Of a DNA stretch of 64,000 bases, positions 35,507 through 45,708 are shown piece by piece; position 1 is the stretch's first letter, and every line of letters begins with the position of its first letter. The notes below the pieces were generated by a model. The model was not told where the DNA came from. It ran no database searches and worked only from the letters and a program-made list of their open reading frames with translations. The stretch comes from Candidatus Melainabacteria bacterium (GTDB lineage Bacteria > Cyanobacteriota > Vampirovibrionia > Obscuribacterales > Obscuribacteraceae): contig PLXC01000189.1 in NCBI GenBank assembly GCA_003151275.1, positions 16,318 through 80,317 on the forward strand, in the 5' to 3' direction. Position numbers and translations under genes: made by a program.

Positions 35507-37489
35507 ATGTCACAGGTTGAAACCCGCTTAGCAAGCGATGAAAAAATGGACGAAATCACTGTAAATCTTCCCGATGGGTCGCAAAAGACCATTGCCGCGG
35601 GGTCTACCGGTGCAGATCTGGCAAAATCCATTGCCCAGGGTCTATATAAGAAGGCTGTTGGATTGCAGATCAACGGCGAAACTCGTGACCTCTTTACACC
35701 TTTGACAAACGGCGACACCGTGCGCATTCTCAAGGCTGAGGATGCGGATTCGGTTGAGCTGTTGCGTCACTCTACTGCACACGTCATGGCTCAAGCCGTG
35801 CAGAAAATCTTTCCCCAAGCAAAAATCGCCATCGGACCGACAATCGAAGATGGCTTCTATTACGATTTTGAAATTCCGGGACACACATTGTCGACCGACG
35901 ATCTTTCAAAAATCGAAACTGAAATGACAGCTATTGCTAACTCGAATCAGCGGATCGAACGCTACGAAATTCCTGATGTGGATAACCAGCTTGCTGAATT
36001 CAAAACTCAAGGCGAGAAGTTCAAAGCTGAACTTCTTGAGGAGCACAGAGACCACACTCCGACCTTGTACCTAATGAAAGACAAAGACGGCAAAGTGATT
36101 TGGAATGATCTTTGTCGTGGACCTCACTTGCCGAATACTGGCGTAATCAAGCATTTCAAACTCTTGAAAGTATCCGGCTCGTATTGGCGCGGCGATGAAA
36201 AGAAAGAGCATCTGCAGCGAGTCTATGCGACAGCATTTTGGACCAAGGATGATCTGAATGCTTATTTGCTTCGTCTTGAGGAAGCTGAAAAGCGAGACCA
36301 CAGGAAGCTGTCTAAGCAATTGGATCTCTTTTCGACCCACGAGGAAGTGGGGCCGGGACTAGTTTTCTGGCATCCAAATCTTGCCACCGTCCGCAATATC
36401 ATTGAAGATTTCTGGCGATTGGAACACAGAAAGCGCGGCTATGATTTTGTCTTTACGCCGCACATTGCCAGTGAAGAGCTGTACAAGATTAGCGGGCATT
36501 TGGATAGTTACGGCGAGAACATGTATTCGGCCATGGACATAGATGGGCAGCCGTATCGGGCTAAGCCGATGAATTGTCCTGGACACATCATGATCTACAA
36601 ATCCAAACTGAGAAGTTACAGAGATTTGCCTATTCGCTTCGCTGAGTTGGGCACCGTGTACCGTTATGAACGCTCTGGTGTTCTGCATGGAATGTTGAGA
36701 GTGCGCGGATTTACGCAAGATGATTCGCACATCTTTTGCACTCCTGAGCAACTGGAGAGTGAAATCAATGGCATTCTCGATCTAATCGATACGATGATGA
36801 AAACTTTCGGCTATACATACAAAGCTTATCTGGCTACCCGTCCGGTGGATAGCAAGCTGGGCACGGATGAAGAATGGACATTTGCTACCAACGCGTTGGA
36901 AAACGCGATGAAGCAGCGCAACCTTGAATTCGAAGTTGATGAAGGTGGTGGGGCATTTTATGCACCGAAGATCGACATCAAACTATTCGACGCGATCGGT
37001 CGTGAATGGCAAGGGCCAACCGTGCAAGTCGACTTAAATTTGCCGACTCGCTTCGATGTAAATTACATCGCAGAAGATGGCAATCGCCACAAAGTGATCA
37101 TGGTGCACCGCGCTGTGCTTGGCTCTATGGAACGCTTCTGCGGCGGCTTAATCGAACACTACGCTGGAGTCTTCCCGCTTTGGTTAGCTCCAACCCAGGT
37201 AGCGATTTTGCCGATTGCGGACCGTCACGCTGACCGCGCTCACGAAATAGCGAAGGCTCTCAAAGCCGAAGATATTAGAGTGCATCTCGATGAGAGATCA
37301 GAGACGCTGAAGTATCGAATTCGAGAAGCGCAAGTACAACAGATTCCGTACATGCTGGTTCTCGGTGATAACGAAGTGGCAAATGGTCTAGTCGCTGTGC
37401 GACATAGAAGATTGGATGACTTGGGCGCCATGCCGCTCGAAGACTTCATCAATCGCTTGCACGCTGAGATCAAGTCCAAAGAAATCTAA
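35507..37489 (+). CDS. thrS: Threonine--tRNA ligase
   Basis: 660 residues of the full-length bacterial type. The N-terminal TGS domain (about 15-85), the editing domain with LLRHSTAHVMAQAV, and the class II catalytic core with AKPMNCPGHIMIYKS and GGAFYAPKIDIK precede the anticodon-binding domain (QVAILPIADRH, VHLDERSETLKYRIREAQ). The ATG has AAAGGAG upstream. It stands 51 nt downstream of the hypothetical gene. No T-box leader is visible. Confidence 0.97.
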   Translation: MSQVETRLASDEKMDEITVNLPDGSQKTIAAGSTGADLAKSIAQGLYKKAVGLQINGETRDLFTPLTNGDTVRILKAEDADSVELLRHSTAHVMAQAVQKIFPQAKIAIGPTIEDGFYYDFEIPGHTLSTDDLSKIETEMTAIANSNQRIERYEIPDVDNQLAEFKTQGEKFKAELLEEHRDHTPTLYLMKDKDGKVIWNDLCRGPHLPNTGVIKHFKLLKVSGSYWRGDEKKEHLQRVYATAFWTKDDLNAYLLRLEEAEKRDHRKLSKQLDLFSTHEEVGPGLVFWHPNLATVRNIIEDFWRLEHRKRGYDFVFTPHIASEELYKISGHLDSYGENMYSAMDIDGQPYRAKPMNCPGHIMIYKSKLRSYRDLPIRFAELGTVYRYERSGVLHGMLRVRGFTQDDSHIFCTPEQLESEINGILDLIDTMMKTFGYTYKAYLATRPVDSKLGTDEEWTFATNALENAMKQRNLEFEVDEGGGAFYAPKIDIKLFDAIGREWQGPTVQVDLNLPTRFDVNYIAEDGNRHKVIMVHRAVLGSMERFCGGLIEHYAGVFPLWLAPTQVAILPIADRHADRAHEIAKALKAEDIRVHLDERSETLKYRIREAQVQQIPYMLVLGDNEVANGLVAVRHRRLDDLGAMPLEDFINRLHAEIKSKEI

Positions 37490-38047
37490 GCCGGTCCCAA
37501 CCTGGGAGCGCAAGCACGCTGCAATTTAGTCTCAATCAATGACGCGTTGATTGTGATTGCGCCTGTTTGACCTTGCCTGTTTGACCTTGCGTTGATCCCA
37601 TGTTTATAACCTGGACGCCGCAATGCTTACTGAACATTAAAACCTGGGTACCCCTTTTCCTTTTTCAGTTCCAATATTAAGTAACGCGATATTACATCAG
37701 TGTTTTCAGACTTTTACGATCCTGGAAACAACTGATGGTTCAAGCTTTTAAGCATCGTGAAAAGCCGCGTTTTCAGCTTAACATATTAATCGAATAAAAA
37801 AGGAAGGGACACCACTCCCGGTGCGAGCTTTTCATAATGCTGCGTTTTATCTCTATTTTTAAATCGCTGGGACTGTCGATGTCGAATACGTCTTGAGTGA
37901 TTCACGAGAAATGCGATAGCGCTTTCAATAATTATTGATTTGCCACCGCAAACTCTTATCCAACTGTGGCAGAGGACGCAAAGCAATGCAACCAACTTAT
38001 TTCTCCGTCTGATTCTGCGAGCCAAACACCAGCATCATCATTAAAAT
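37490..38047. other. 558 bp non-coding region after thrS
   Basis: It contains a 7-bp hairpin at 37533-37553 (CAATCAA/TTGATTG), which has no T-run. A 14-bp unit GCCTGTTTGACCTT is duplicated in tandem at 37561-37588. A 79-codon minus-strand frame at 37786-38025 has an unnatural composition and no ribosome-binding site, so it is not called. The rest shows nothing recognisable. Confidence 0.45.
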
Positions 38048-38938
38048 CTACTTCTTATCGTTGATGCGAGCGATTGCATCACGGGCTTCGTTGCTGATTT
38101 CGGCATCTTTGAGAGCGAGTTTAAGCGCGGGAATGGCTTGTTTTGCGTCCGGGCCGATGCCGCCTAAACCTTTTGCTCCAGCGGATCGTACGTCTACGTT
38201 TTTGTCGGTTAACAAGACAATTAATTGTGGGACCGCACCGACCGCTTCGGATCCTGCCCCTCCGATCGATTTAGCTGCGGCGATGCGGGCTGAGTCGATG
38301 TCGTCGCTCAAAAGCGCTGTTAATGCAGGAACATCTTTTGCAGCACCGGGAATACGTTCCAGTCCATAAGCAGCAGATTCGCGCAAGTCCTTATTGCCAG
38401 TTTTTATCGATTCGATCAAGGCAGGCACGGCGGATTTGGCATCCGCTCCAAAGACACCGAGTGCACGCGCCGCCATTTGACGAACAACCGGTTCAGGATC
38501 TTTCTGCAAAGCTACAATCAAAATTGGAACGGATTGCTCGGGCTGTTTGCCGATGTCACCGAGAGCGGAAGCAGCATATGTGCGTTCATATCCACCATCG
38601 CTACTTTGCAAGAAAGCGATAACGGCAGGAACTGCAGGCGCCGCATCGGCACCGATATGACCAAGAGCATTGCAGGCTTCGCCCTTGACGCCGGGGGACG
38701 TATCGTTAATTAGAAGTTGAATGAGGTTGGGAACGGCATCCTTGGCAATCGGCCCCATCTCACTGAGATGATAGCCCGCGCTCTTACGCTCCCCATCGTC
38801 GCTACTCGATAGACCCTTAATAGCGGCTTCAACATCCGCATGACGATATTGCTCGGCTTTGGCACTGCCGCAGTTAACGCCAAAACTCAATAACAGCGAA
38901 AAAGAAAGGGCAATTTGCGCACCTCTCATCATATTCAT
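38048..38938 (-). CDS. Secreted HEAT-repeat protein
   Basis: 296 residues from ATG 38938 (GGGGG about 10 nt upstream); the frame extends to 38968. A signal peptide with core ALSFSLLLSFGVNCG precedes seven or eight HEAT/PBS-lyase-like repeats of about 37 residues. These are seen as AAPAVPAVIAFLQ, SAASALGDIG-type helices and DAKSAVPALIESI. Such solenoids act as protein-binding scaffolds. A Cys close to the signal-peptide end (NCGSAKA) could be a lipobox, but position -3 is not typical. Confidence 0.85.
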   Translation of the reverse strand: MNMMRGAQIALSFSLLLSFGVNCGSAKAEQYRHADVEAAIKGLSSSDDGERKSAGYHLSEMGPIAKDAVPNLIQLLINDTSPGVKGEACNALGHIGADAAPAVPAVIAFLQSSDGGYERTYAASALGDIGKQPEQSVPILIVALQKDPEPVVRQMAARALGVFGADAKSAVPALIESIKTGNKDLRESAAYGLERIPGAAKDVPALTALLSDDIDSARIAAAKSIGGAGSEAVGAVPQLIVLLTDKNVDVRSAGAKGLGGIGPDAKQAIPALKLALKDAEISNEARDAIARINDKK

Positions 38939-39112
38939 AAACGTCCGACCCCCTAATATCCCAATCAACCGTAACTTAACGGCCGCCCGCCGGGAAATAG
39001 GAGGACTGGAAAGCTTTCAAACCCGAAGGCAAAAAATCAGTAATTTTACCAATGTCTGATTAGACCGTTCAGGAGCTTGTGAAGAGTTGGTACGAGGCAC
39101 CGCAGGTGCAGC

Positions 39113-41194
39113 TCAATTCCTGTCAGGATGAACAACGCAGCTCGGAAGAGCGGTGGTCAATCGGGACATTTCAACTTTTGTTATGCCACGGCACTTGTTT
39201 AGATAGAGGTCGCGAAGTTGATTCATGCGGGCTAACATCGGAATTGATTTTGCAGTCACTAGTGTGTCAGAGAGGTCCAGTGATCTCAGCTGCTTTAACG
39301 AAGACAAGCGCATTATTCCACTGTCGCCAAAGCATGTCCCGCATGCAGTAAGAGATTTCAAGGACTTCATTTTTTCCACAGCGCTCAATCCTACGTTTGT
39401 GAAACCTGAATAACTCAATTTCAGGCTCGTCAAATTTGGCAGCTGGGCTACGTATCCGATCGCTTCGTCGGTAAGGTACGGATTAGATTCAAGATTTAGT
39501 GAATCTAGTTTCTTTAATGCCGGCAAGAATGCTAGATCCGCGGCAGTTAGGTTTGAGGTATATGAGAGATCAAGAGATTCTAGATTGCTTAGAGCGGCAA
39601 GGTTCTTCAAGTTTTGAGGCGTAGCCCCTTTCAATCCAGCCATGTTTAAATGCTTCAGTGTTGAATGCATTTTGGCCAAACTGGCAGCACAGTCACCGGT
39701 AATGTTCGTGTTATTAATCGAAAGCTCTTTCAAGGGCTGACCGCAAAGAAGTCGGATACCTTCGTTGGTGACGGCAGAACCATTCAAGTCCGCAATAAAC
39801 ACCTTTTGGTGCTGCTTTGTGACCAGGGCGATTAGTTGTTTAATTGAATTGTCTGATGTGTCTTTTCCCGAGCTGTGAAATACGCCGTTTTCAAAGGACA
39901 AATTAGTCACCATACTAGAAAAGTTTGGCGTCAAGTTTTCCAGTCCTTCGAGAGGAATTGGTTCGGACGCGACTTCTTTGCTATTAGCATGTTTAAGTTG
40001 ATCGTTGGCACTTTGCTTTTCGGTGCTGCGAACAATATTATTGTTTTTTTGGTTTAGTGTTCTGGTATTGAATGCGGTACCACCACTCAGAACAAAATAT
40101 CCCACCAATCCAATTACCACCAACGCTCCTAGAACTGCTCCAGCCCAAACCAGCTTATTGCTAGCTCGCTTGCTTCCTGCATTTTGTTGCTTTTCCTTGC
40201 TCTCGTCGGTTACTTTTCCTTCCGAGAAGGATCTAAGATCGGCTGCCAACTCTTCAAAAGACTGATATCTGTCAATCTGATTTTTTGCCAACGCTTTGGC
40301 AGCAATTGCTTCAAGCTGCTTTGGAAATTGACGTCCAAGGGAAGCTTCTGACAAACTAAGCGGTACAGTGTTAATGTGTTGCATTAAAGTCTCAATCGCG
40401 GAGTCCCCATGCAGGGGAGGCGCTCCGGTCAGCACGTGAAACAGTACGCAGCCGGCTGAATAGATGTCACTTCGCTGATCGACTTTCTTTCCTAGGGCCT
40501 GTTCAGGGCTCATATAAAGAGGACTACCGAATATTTCACCAGTTTTTGTCAGGCTCAACTCACCCGAACTTTCAGTTTGCATGACTTTCGCAATGCCAAA
40601 GTCGAGCACTTTTACTTTTCGGGTGCCTCCATGATCGTGCGTGAGCATGATGTTGCTCGGTTTGAGATCTCTGTGCACTATTCCTTTGGAGTGAGCGTAA
40701 GTCATGGCGCTGCATAGCTGTTCAAATATTTTGAGCGTCTCGCCAATCGAGAGAGCACCGTTAATTTTGATTAGATCGGCCAAGTTCTCGCCTTGCAGAA
40801 GGTCCATAACCATAAATGCGTGGCCATCAGGGGTGATACCGAAATCTCTGATCCCAATGATATTTTCATGGGTAAGCCGACTAGAAGCTTTCGCTTCTTG
40901 TTTGAAGCGACCGAGCGAAGCCGGAGAACTCTCACGCAAAAGCATCTTAATAGCCACTTCGACGTCAAGCTCGTTGTGACGCGCCTTTACGATTATGCCC
41001 ATGCCTCCCGAACCGATCGGCGCGATGTATTCGTAGCAATCCTTAATCATAGTGCCAGGTTTGAGACCGTTGACTAGCAGCGTACCGTCTGCAGGGCAGG
41101 CCAGCGGTGGATGCTCGAATCGCTTGCCACATGTAGGACAGCTCGTTGACAGCGAATATACTGATTTGGTAGGGGTGATTTCTTGCGACGCCAT
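39113..41194 (-). CDS. Membrane Ser/Thr protein kinase with C-terminal leucine-rich repeats
   Basis: 693 residues. A small Cys pair motif (CPTCG...ACPADG) opens the protein. The PknB-type kinase domain has GSGGMG (61-66), Lys83 in VAIK, HRDLKPSN (Asp176) and DFG (198-200), all intact. A membrane helix at about 348-369 follows, then an extracytoplasmic domain of LRRs (for example LKELSINNTNITG, LESLDLSYTSNL, LRSLDLSDTLV) that probably senses a ligand. This is the inverse of PASTA-type sensors but the same plan. It is an orphan with no obvious partner phosphatase. Confidence 0.92.
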   Translation of the reverse strand: MASQEITPTKSVYSLSTSCPTCGKRFEHPPLACPADGTLLVNGLKPGTMIKDCYEYIAPIGSGGMGIIVKARHNELDVEVAIKMLLRESSPASLGRFKQEAKASSRLTHENIIGIRDFGITPDGHAFMVMDLLQGENLADLIKINGALSIGETLKIFEQLCSAMTYAHSKGIVHRDLKPSNIMLTHDHGGTRKVKVLDFGIAKVMQTESSGELSLTKTGEIFGSPLYMSPEQALGKKVDQRSDIYSAGCVLFHVLTGAPPLHGDSAIETLMQHINTVPLSLSEASLGRQFPKQLEAIAAKALAKNQIDRYQSFEELAADLRSFSEGKVTDESKEKQQNAGSKRASNKLVWAGAVLGALVVIGLVGYFVLSGGTAFNTRTLNQKNNNIVRSTEKQSANDQLKHANSKEVASEPIPLEGLENLTPNFSSMVTNLSFENGVFHSSGKDTSDNSIKQLIALVTKQHQKVFIADLNGSAVTNEGIRLLCGQPLKELSINNTNITGDCAASLAKMHSTLKHLNMAGLKGATPQNLKNLAALSNLESLDLSYTSNLTAADLAFLPALKKLDSLNLESNPYLTDEAIGYVAQLPNLTSLKLSYSGFTNVGLSAVEKMKSLKSLTACGTCFGDSGIMRLSSLKQLRSLDLSDTLVTAKSIPMLARMNQLRDLYLNKCRGITKVEMSRLTTALPSCVVHPDRN

Positions 41195-41335
41195 TTTTAT
41201 AAAACTATGCTTGTTCTATTTTTCTACCCGGAGCTCGATAACGGCGAAACCGTTTTGTTTCGCGATTATCAGGGGTTTCCCCACTCAAGAGAGAATTAAT
41301 TTACATCGGATGAAAGGAGTATGAAATCATCGCCA

Positions 41336-42055
41336 CTATTTGTTTGCACCAAGTTTGCCCGCTGACATTTCTCTGCGCACCCGCTCGACGTTCCTAGCCA
41401 GGCTGGCCACCATGGGACCGTTTCCGGATTTCAGCTTTTCGGCAGCTATTGCTTGTTTGAAGTAATCCATAGCTTCGTCATACTTGCCTCGCTTCTCATA
41501 AGCTTCTGCAATAAGCAGCAAATTGACTGAGATATCACGCGGGCTAGTTCCTGGAATTTTCTGGTTGATCGAAAGCAGTCGTTTCAGATAAGGAATGGTG
41601 TCATAACACGCGCCGCTAGCACAGGTCACTCTCACTACATCGTTCAATGGCTTGATCAACTCCGGAGCACTGGAGCCATATTTAGCTTCGTCTATTTTCA
41701 ACACTCGCAAATACAAAAGTCTGGCGTCGTCAAACTTTCGCTCGCTTATATAGACCTGAGCCAAATCATCAAGAGTTTGAGAAAGACGCGGATCAGTTTC
41801 TTTAAAGCTACGCGCATCTAGCAGAGCTTTTTTAAGCGACTTTTCTGCGCGACTATAATCTCGAGCCTGAGTAGCGGTTCGTCCATCCTTGCTGTCCTTC
41901 GCCCATAACGCGCCACGAGTATCCGCAGCTGCAGCAGAAAGCACCGCAAAAAACGAAACACTGAGGAGAGTGGAAGACAAACATAGTTGCTTGCGTATTG
42001 GCATGCGGATAACTCTAGCTTCTCCAGTGACATTGATAGGCTTATCAAGGCTCAT
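41336..42055 (-). CDS. Secreted TPR-like protein
   Basis: 239 residues. A hydrophobic signal sequence (STLLSVSFFAVLSAAAAD) starts near residue 28; the extra N-terminal 17 residues may mean the real start is the ATG at 42004. It carries three to four tetratricopeptide-like repeats of the kinesin-light-chain type (LSQTLDDLAQVYISERKFDDARLLY split over 42-residue units, then YDEAMDYFKQAI). It is the last of a minus-strand run with the lipoprotein and the GH130 fusion. Confidence 0.75.
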   Translation of the reverse strand: MSLDKPINVTGEARVIRMPIRKQLCLSSTLLSVSFFAVLSAAAADTRGALWAKDSKDGRTATQARDYSRAEKSLKKALLDARSFKETDPRLSQTLDDLAQVYISERKFDDARLLYLRVLKIDEAKYGSSAPELIKPLNDVVRVTCASGACYDTIPYLKRLLSINQKIPGTSPRDISVNLLLIAEAYEKRGKYDEAMDYFKQAIAAEKLKSGNGPMVASLARNVERVRREMSAGKLGANK

Positions 42056-42080
42056 ATCCTACAAATTTTTCGCCGATGCT

Positions 42081-42677
42081 TCAATGGTGCCTTTTGGAAT
42101 TGTCCAGACGAACGACCCATCGGTCTTTCGAATCAGGCTTAGTTGATGGAATGACAAGATCTACACCGCTCTCAACGGTACTGACGGGCAGATCGAATAT
42201 TGCTAAAAAAGGCTTGAACGCCCCAGGTTCGATTTCACACTCAAACAAATCTTTAGGACCTCCATTCATGAGGACCGCGTCCTTACCGTTGTCACTTGGA
42301 GCGTAGCTTTCCCCATCGACTGCTTTGACTTGGAGGTTTTCAGTCTTGATCGTTGCTGCATTGTTGCCGTTATTTTTTGCGCGGAAACGAACTATGTAAA
42401 AAAGATTGCCCTCTGCAGCAGTTCTTCCCTTTGACGTTTGACCGAGATATTTTGACTTCTCAACTGAATCGATGGCATATTGAACTCTGTCATCGAGAAC
42501 ATAGGTCTGATGAAGCTTACTAACTAATGGTCCAGTAGCTACTTTCGGAGCTGCAGTCGTAACAGCAGGCGACTTAGAGCTATCCGCAGTGGACGTGGAC
42601 CGTTTTACTTCTGGAGCAGCACACGCGCTAAATAAAGTTACCGAGCACAGAACAACGGCAACCATCGACTTTCGCAT
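42081..42677 (-). CDS. Lipoprotein with DUF4352-like domain
   Basis: 198 residues. A lipoprotein signal peptide (VVLCSVTLFSAC, Cys19) is followed by a Ser/Thr/Ala-rich linker and a beta-sandwich-like domain of the DUF4352 type: NLFYIVRFRAKNNGNN, then AAT...NLQVKAVDGESY and PGAFKPFLAIFDLP. DUF4352 domains are found in extracellular proteins of unclear role. It stands 12 nt downstream of the GH130 fusion, likely in one operon. Confidence 0.78.
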   Translation of the reverse strand: MRKSMVAVVLCSVTLFSACAAPEVKRSTSTADSSKSPAVTTAAPKVATGPLVSKLHQTYVLDDRVQYAIDSVEKSKYLGQTSKGRTAAEGNLFYIVRFRAKNNGNNAATIKTENLQVKAVDGESYAPSDNGKDAVLMNGGPKDLFECEIEPGAFKPFLAIFDLPVSTVESGVDLVIPSTKPDSKDRWVVRLDNSKRHH

Positions 42678-42689
42678 ACTTACCGTCCA

Positions 42690-44471
42690 CTATTTCTTGC
42701 TGTCATTTTCCTGGGTCAAAGCTGCGGGAGATCGCAGTAAAGATTGACGCAAGCTGTCACTGATTCCGTTAAACTGATTGACTGAAGTAAAGTTCGTTTG
42801 CGCGACACCAACATAACTGTCCGCGGCTCCATAATATACTAGATAACCGTTTTTGCCGTTAGGCACAATGCCTTGAGGGAAGACAACGTTCGGAACTTGA
42901 TGCACTGTCGAAGACGAGTTTTCAATTTCCCAAGGCGTTTCCGGCGAGAAGATTGGTTTGTTCGAACGATACAGCAATTGCGTCGGATCCTCTTTGCTGA
43001 AGACCGCGAGTCCTGTTTGATATTTGAACATGCCTTTGCCGCCTTCGTACGGCATGCCACCACTATAAATCAGGTTGATACCATCCTTGGTGACGATCGC
43101 AGCTGGCCCTGGTTCAACAACGTTCGAATCGAACTTCCCAGGACGTCCCGGCAAAACAGGTTGATTTGTGGCGTCGGCCCATTTAACCCCATCGACTGAT
43201 GAGGACAGTCCCAATTCATCAATACCATTGCGGCTACCCATATAGAACATCCAGAACTTGCCGTTGATTTTTTCTGGAACAAATCTGCCGTCAACTTCGC
43301 GAGAGACGATAGAGCCGGACTTTGTCCACTGCGTGTTCCAAGTCCCTTCATTGGCTGGCATCATAACGCCGCGCTCCGTCCAGTCTTTCAAATCTTTCGA
43401 CGTCCAATCAGCGAGCTGGGCATTCTTGCCGTCCCACTTTGTAGCAGTCAAATCGTATTCACTGGGATTGACTGTATCTGCGGTCACTCGCGGATCTTCG
43501 ATTCCCAAACGTTCGTTCTCAGTTCTTGGTTTCAGCACCGGCTCGTCGCTGCGCTCGAGGATCGTCTTACCATCGGGAGCGGTGCGTGCGTATCCGACTG
43601 TGGACACGCCCTTAGCATCTTGGGCGCGATAAAGGATGGCAACGTCGCCATTGGGCAATCTCGTTGCGGTTGGATTGAAGGCACCGGCGGAATCAAAAAA
43701 ATTGCCTTCGCGTGGACCGAGAATAGGTTGATCAGACAGACGTTTGAGCGGAGTCAGAGTCTCGGTCATTTCTTTGGGATAGTGCTCTCCGCCTTTTGCT
43801 TCGCGCGAGGCATTGATGCCTTTCCCGATTGCAAAATCCAAGCCGGCAAAAGCGGCGCCAAACATCGCGAAATTACCAGCAGACTGGGCTATTTCTGTCC
43901 CGCTGGCCCAGCGATGATTCATCAAGCCTTCATTCAATAATGCGTTTGTGGCACCACCTACGGCACCACCAGCCGCGTTGACGCCGATCCGACGCGCCAA
44001 AGATCCTTCAAATCCACCGCCCAAAGCGCCGGTGGCCAGACTCATGGAAGCAAACGTACCTGCTTGTACACCCGCCTGCTTAAGTCTCGAACTGAGTAAA
44101 TCTTGTCCATGTTCTGTCGGGGTGAAGACCCCGCCATAAATTCCGCCGGTTAAGCCCATGGTGGTTGCCGACGCCAGTGCGCCTGTCTCACCGATGCCAA
44201 CTGTCTTGAGCAAGGGCTTAGTCAGTCCCTTGGTTGCAATGGATAAAGCTGCGAAGTCCACAACAAAACCGGCCAATGCACCTGCTTTAGCGCCAAGCGA
44301 ATCCTTATGATCCGCTCCCTGCATCTGCATTTCTGGCAGTTTCACGCCTGGAACCTGATCGGCAATCTGGACTACTGCGTTCCAGGGATTCGCCAGTGCG
44401 CTGTGCACAAATTCTTTTCCGAAGTCGGCTGCGTTTTCAGTAACTGCGCCAAGACCGAATCGCTCTGACAT
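42690..44471 (-). CDS. Gly/Ala-rich hydrophobic module fused to GH130 glycosidase/phosphorylase
   Basis: 593 residues in two parts. Residues 1-225 form a Gly/Ala-rich, membrane-like module with GxxxG runs, TPTEHGQDLLSSRL and ASGTEIAQS, matching the N-terminus of the protein at 49824. Residues about 240-570 are a five-bladed beta-propeller of the GH130 family: FNPTATRLPNGDVAILYRA, the GIEDPRVT signature with the likely acid Asp326, and EPGPA. GH130 enzymes phosphorolyse or hydrolyse beta-mannosides. No signal peptide is seen. The fusion of GH130 with this module is not one I know. It heads a probable operon with the lipoprotein and the TPR gene. Confidence 0.8.
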   Translation of the reverse strand: MSERFGLGAVTENAADFGKEFVHSALANPWNAVVQIADQVPGVKLPEMQMQGADHKDSLGAKAGALAGFVVDFAALSIATKGLTKPLLKTVGIGETGALASATTMGLTGGIYGGVFTPTEHGQDLLSSRLKQAGVQAGTFASMSLATGALGGGFEGSLARRIGVNAAGGAVGGATNALLNEGLMNHRWASGTEIAQSAGNFAMFGAAFAGLDFAIGKGINASREAKGGEHYPKEMTETLTPLKRLSDQPILGPREGNFFDSAGAFNPTATRLPNGDVAILYRAQDAKGVSTVGYARTAPDGKTILERSDEPVLKPRTENERLGIEDPRVTADTVNPSEYDLTATKWDGKNAQLADWTSKDLKDWTERGVMMPANEGTWNTQWTKSGSIVSREVDGRFVPEKINGKFWMFYMGSRNGIDELGLSSSVDGVKWADATNQPVLPGRPGKFDSNVVEPGPAAIVTKDGINLIYSGGMPYEGGKGMFKYQTGLAVFSKEDPTQLLYRSNKPIFSPETPWEIENSSSTVHQVPNVVFPQGIVPNGKNGYLVYYGAADSYVGVAQTNFTSVNQFNGISDSLRQSLLRSPAALTQENDSKK

Positions 44472-44584
44472 TTGGGCTCCAGGTGAAGGGCTGTGGATGG
44501 AAGGAATGTAAAGAAGATAGACGTGTAACCCGGAGAGGGTAATGGGGAAATTACCATTTCCGAATAAATAGTCATCCGGCTGAG

Positions 44585-45043
44585 CTAACTCGCTGGATTA
44601 ATTAGCGAAACGCTAAAACCTTTGAGCACGTTCCCTTTGCTGTCGAAGACGCACTCGACTAAGTGAGGCGGAAGTTTGTATGTTACACGCATGTAGCTCT
44701 TCAGCTTTTTTGAGGAGATCGGCAGTACCGTCAATTTCTTTTGAACTGTGCGCTGGTTGTCTTGGGCAGTAATTCCGGCCGGACCCAAGTCGAGAAATGG
44801 CGACATTGTTCGCATCACGTTTGGCTCTGCCAGGTATTCGCAGCCAATCGCGCGGAACTGAGCTTCTTTCATGTTGTAAGACAAGCCAAAACCAAACTTG
44901 AAAAACTCGAGCATGCGCAAGGAGTCAACTTCACTAATAGGAACGTCGTACACACAAGATGGTGCGCCTGTCGACTTGAGAAGTTGTTTGTACTCTAGCC
45001 CCTCAATGTTTTTCCCTAGCAGATTCACAAGTAGTTCGTACAT
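44585..45043 (-). CDS. Hypothetical protein
   Basis: 152 residues from ATG 45043, which has AAGGA 8 nt upstream. It has no signal peptide or membrane helix; the region is mixed alpha/beta with ITAQDNQRTVQKKLTVLP and an alternating strand SYMRVTYKLPPHLVECVF. No family is recognised. It precedes the GH130 fusion on the same strand by about 110 nt. Confidence 0.65.
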   Translation of the reverse strand: MYELLVNLLGKNIEGLEYKQLLKSTGAPSCVYDVPISEVDSLRMLEFFKFGFGLSYNMKEAQFRAIGCEYLAEPNVMRTMSPFLDLGPAGITAQDNQRTVQKKLTVLPISSKKLKSYMRVTYKLPPHLVECVFDSKGNVLKGFSVSLINPAS

Positions 45044-45129
45044 TGAACTCATCCTTAAAGTCATGATAAGAATGGCTTAGCTGCCTTGAACGTCCGCTAT
45101 TTGTATCCTTCGCATGCGAAGGTGTTGTC

Positions 45130-45324
45130 TTCGAAAACGTGCCATTAGTGAAGGAATTGATTAAAAAGACAGAAACTAAAACAGGGCTGCGCGTTACCGT
45201 GGATGTACTAAATAAAGTTTGCGAAACTGGTCGCAAAGCCGCCAAGCAGCTGCAGTCAACCTTGAACATCATCTCTGATGCCGTTTTGCCCAAATGGAAC
45301 TATGTTCTTTCTCCGCAGACATGA
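45130..45324 (+). pseudogene. Remnant of an ISAzo13-type transposase (C-terminus)
   Basis: About 60 residues (VPLVKELIKKTETKTGLRV ... AVLPKWNYVLSP) resemble the extreme C-terminus of ISAzo13-family DDE transposases. Those proteins end with a TTTKTGL segment and a WNY(T/V)-x-P motif. The frame upstream shows nothing transposase-like, so only the tail survives. No terminal inverted repeats or target duplication are visible. This indicates old insertion-element activity in the accessory region. Confidence 0.6.
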
Positions 45325-45708
45325 TGTGAAATTTTCGGTCTCGCATTTTTGTGCGAGTAAATTTTTCAGATTTGTCTTCATTAACCATACTGGTGCAATA
45401 GAAAGCTGGCTGAAAAAACCAGCAGTATGCCTTGGTATAGAGAGACCGACTCGGAGGCGGACAGCGCAAGCCGCTGCTGCCGATGAGTCGGAATCCGCTG
45501 GTTGAACAAGCTAGCGGTAATGGAACAGAAGTGGAGAATTGTAGACGATATTTTGAATGGTATCAATAATGCTGATTTGCTCCCAGACAAATCCTCGACG
45601 AGCCTGAATTTCCGCAAGTCATTTTTTTTTACGATCCTTAGTGCCTTTGTCAATATGGTATAAATGCCTGGGAACCCTGGTCATGGTTGTCGCGAAGGGA
45701 TAAGTTTT

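Noticed and set aside
37786..38025. 79-codon minus-strand frame after thrS
   Set aside because: Very basic random composition, no start context, no homology that I can recognise.
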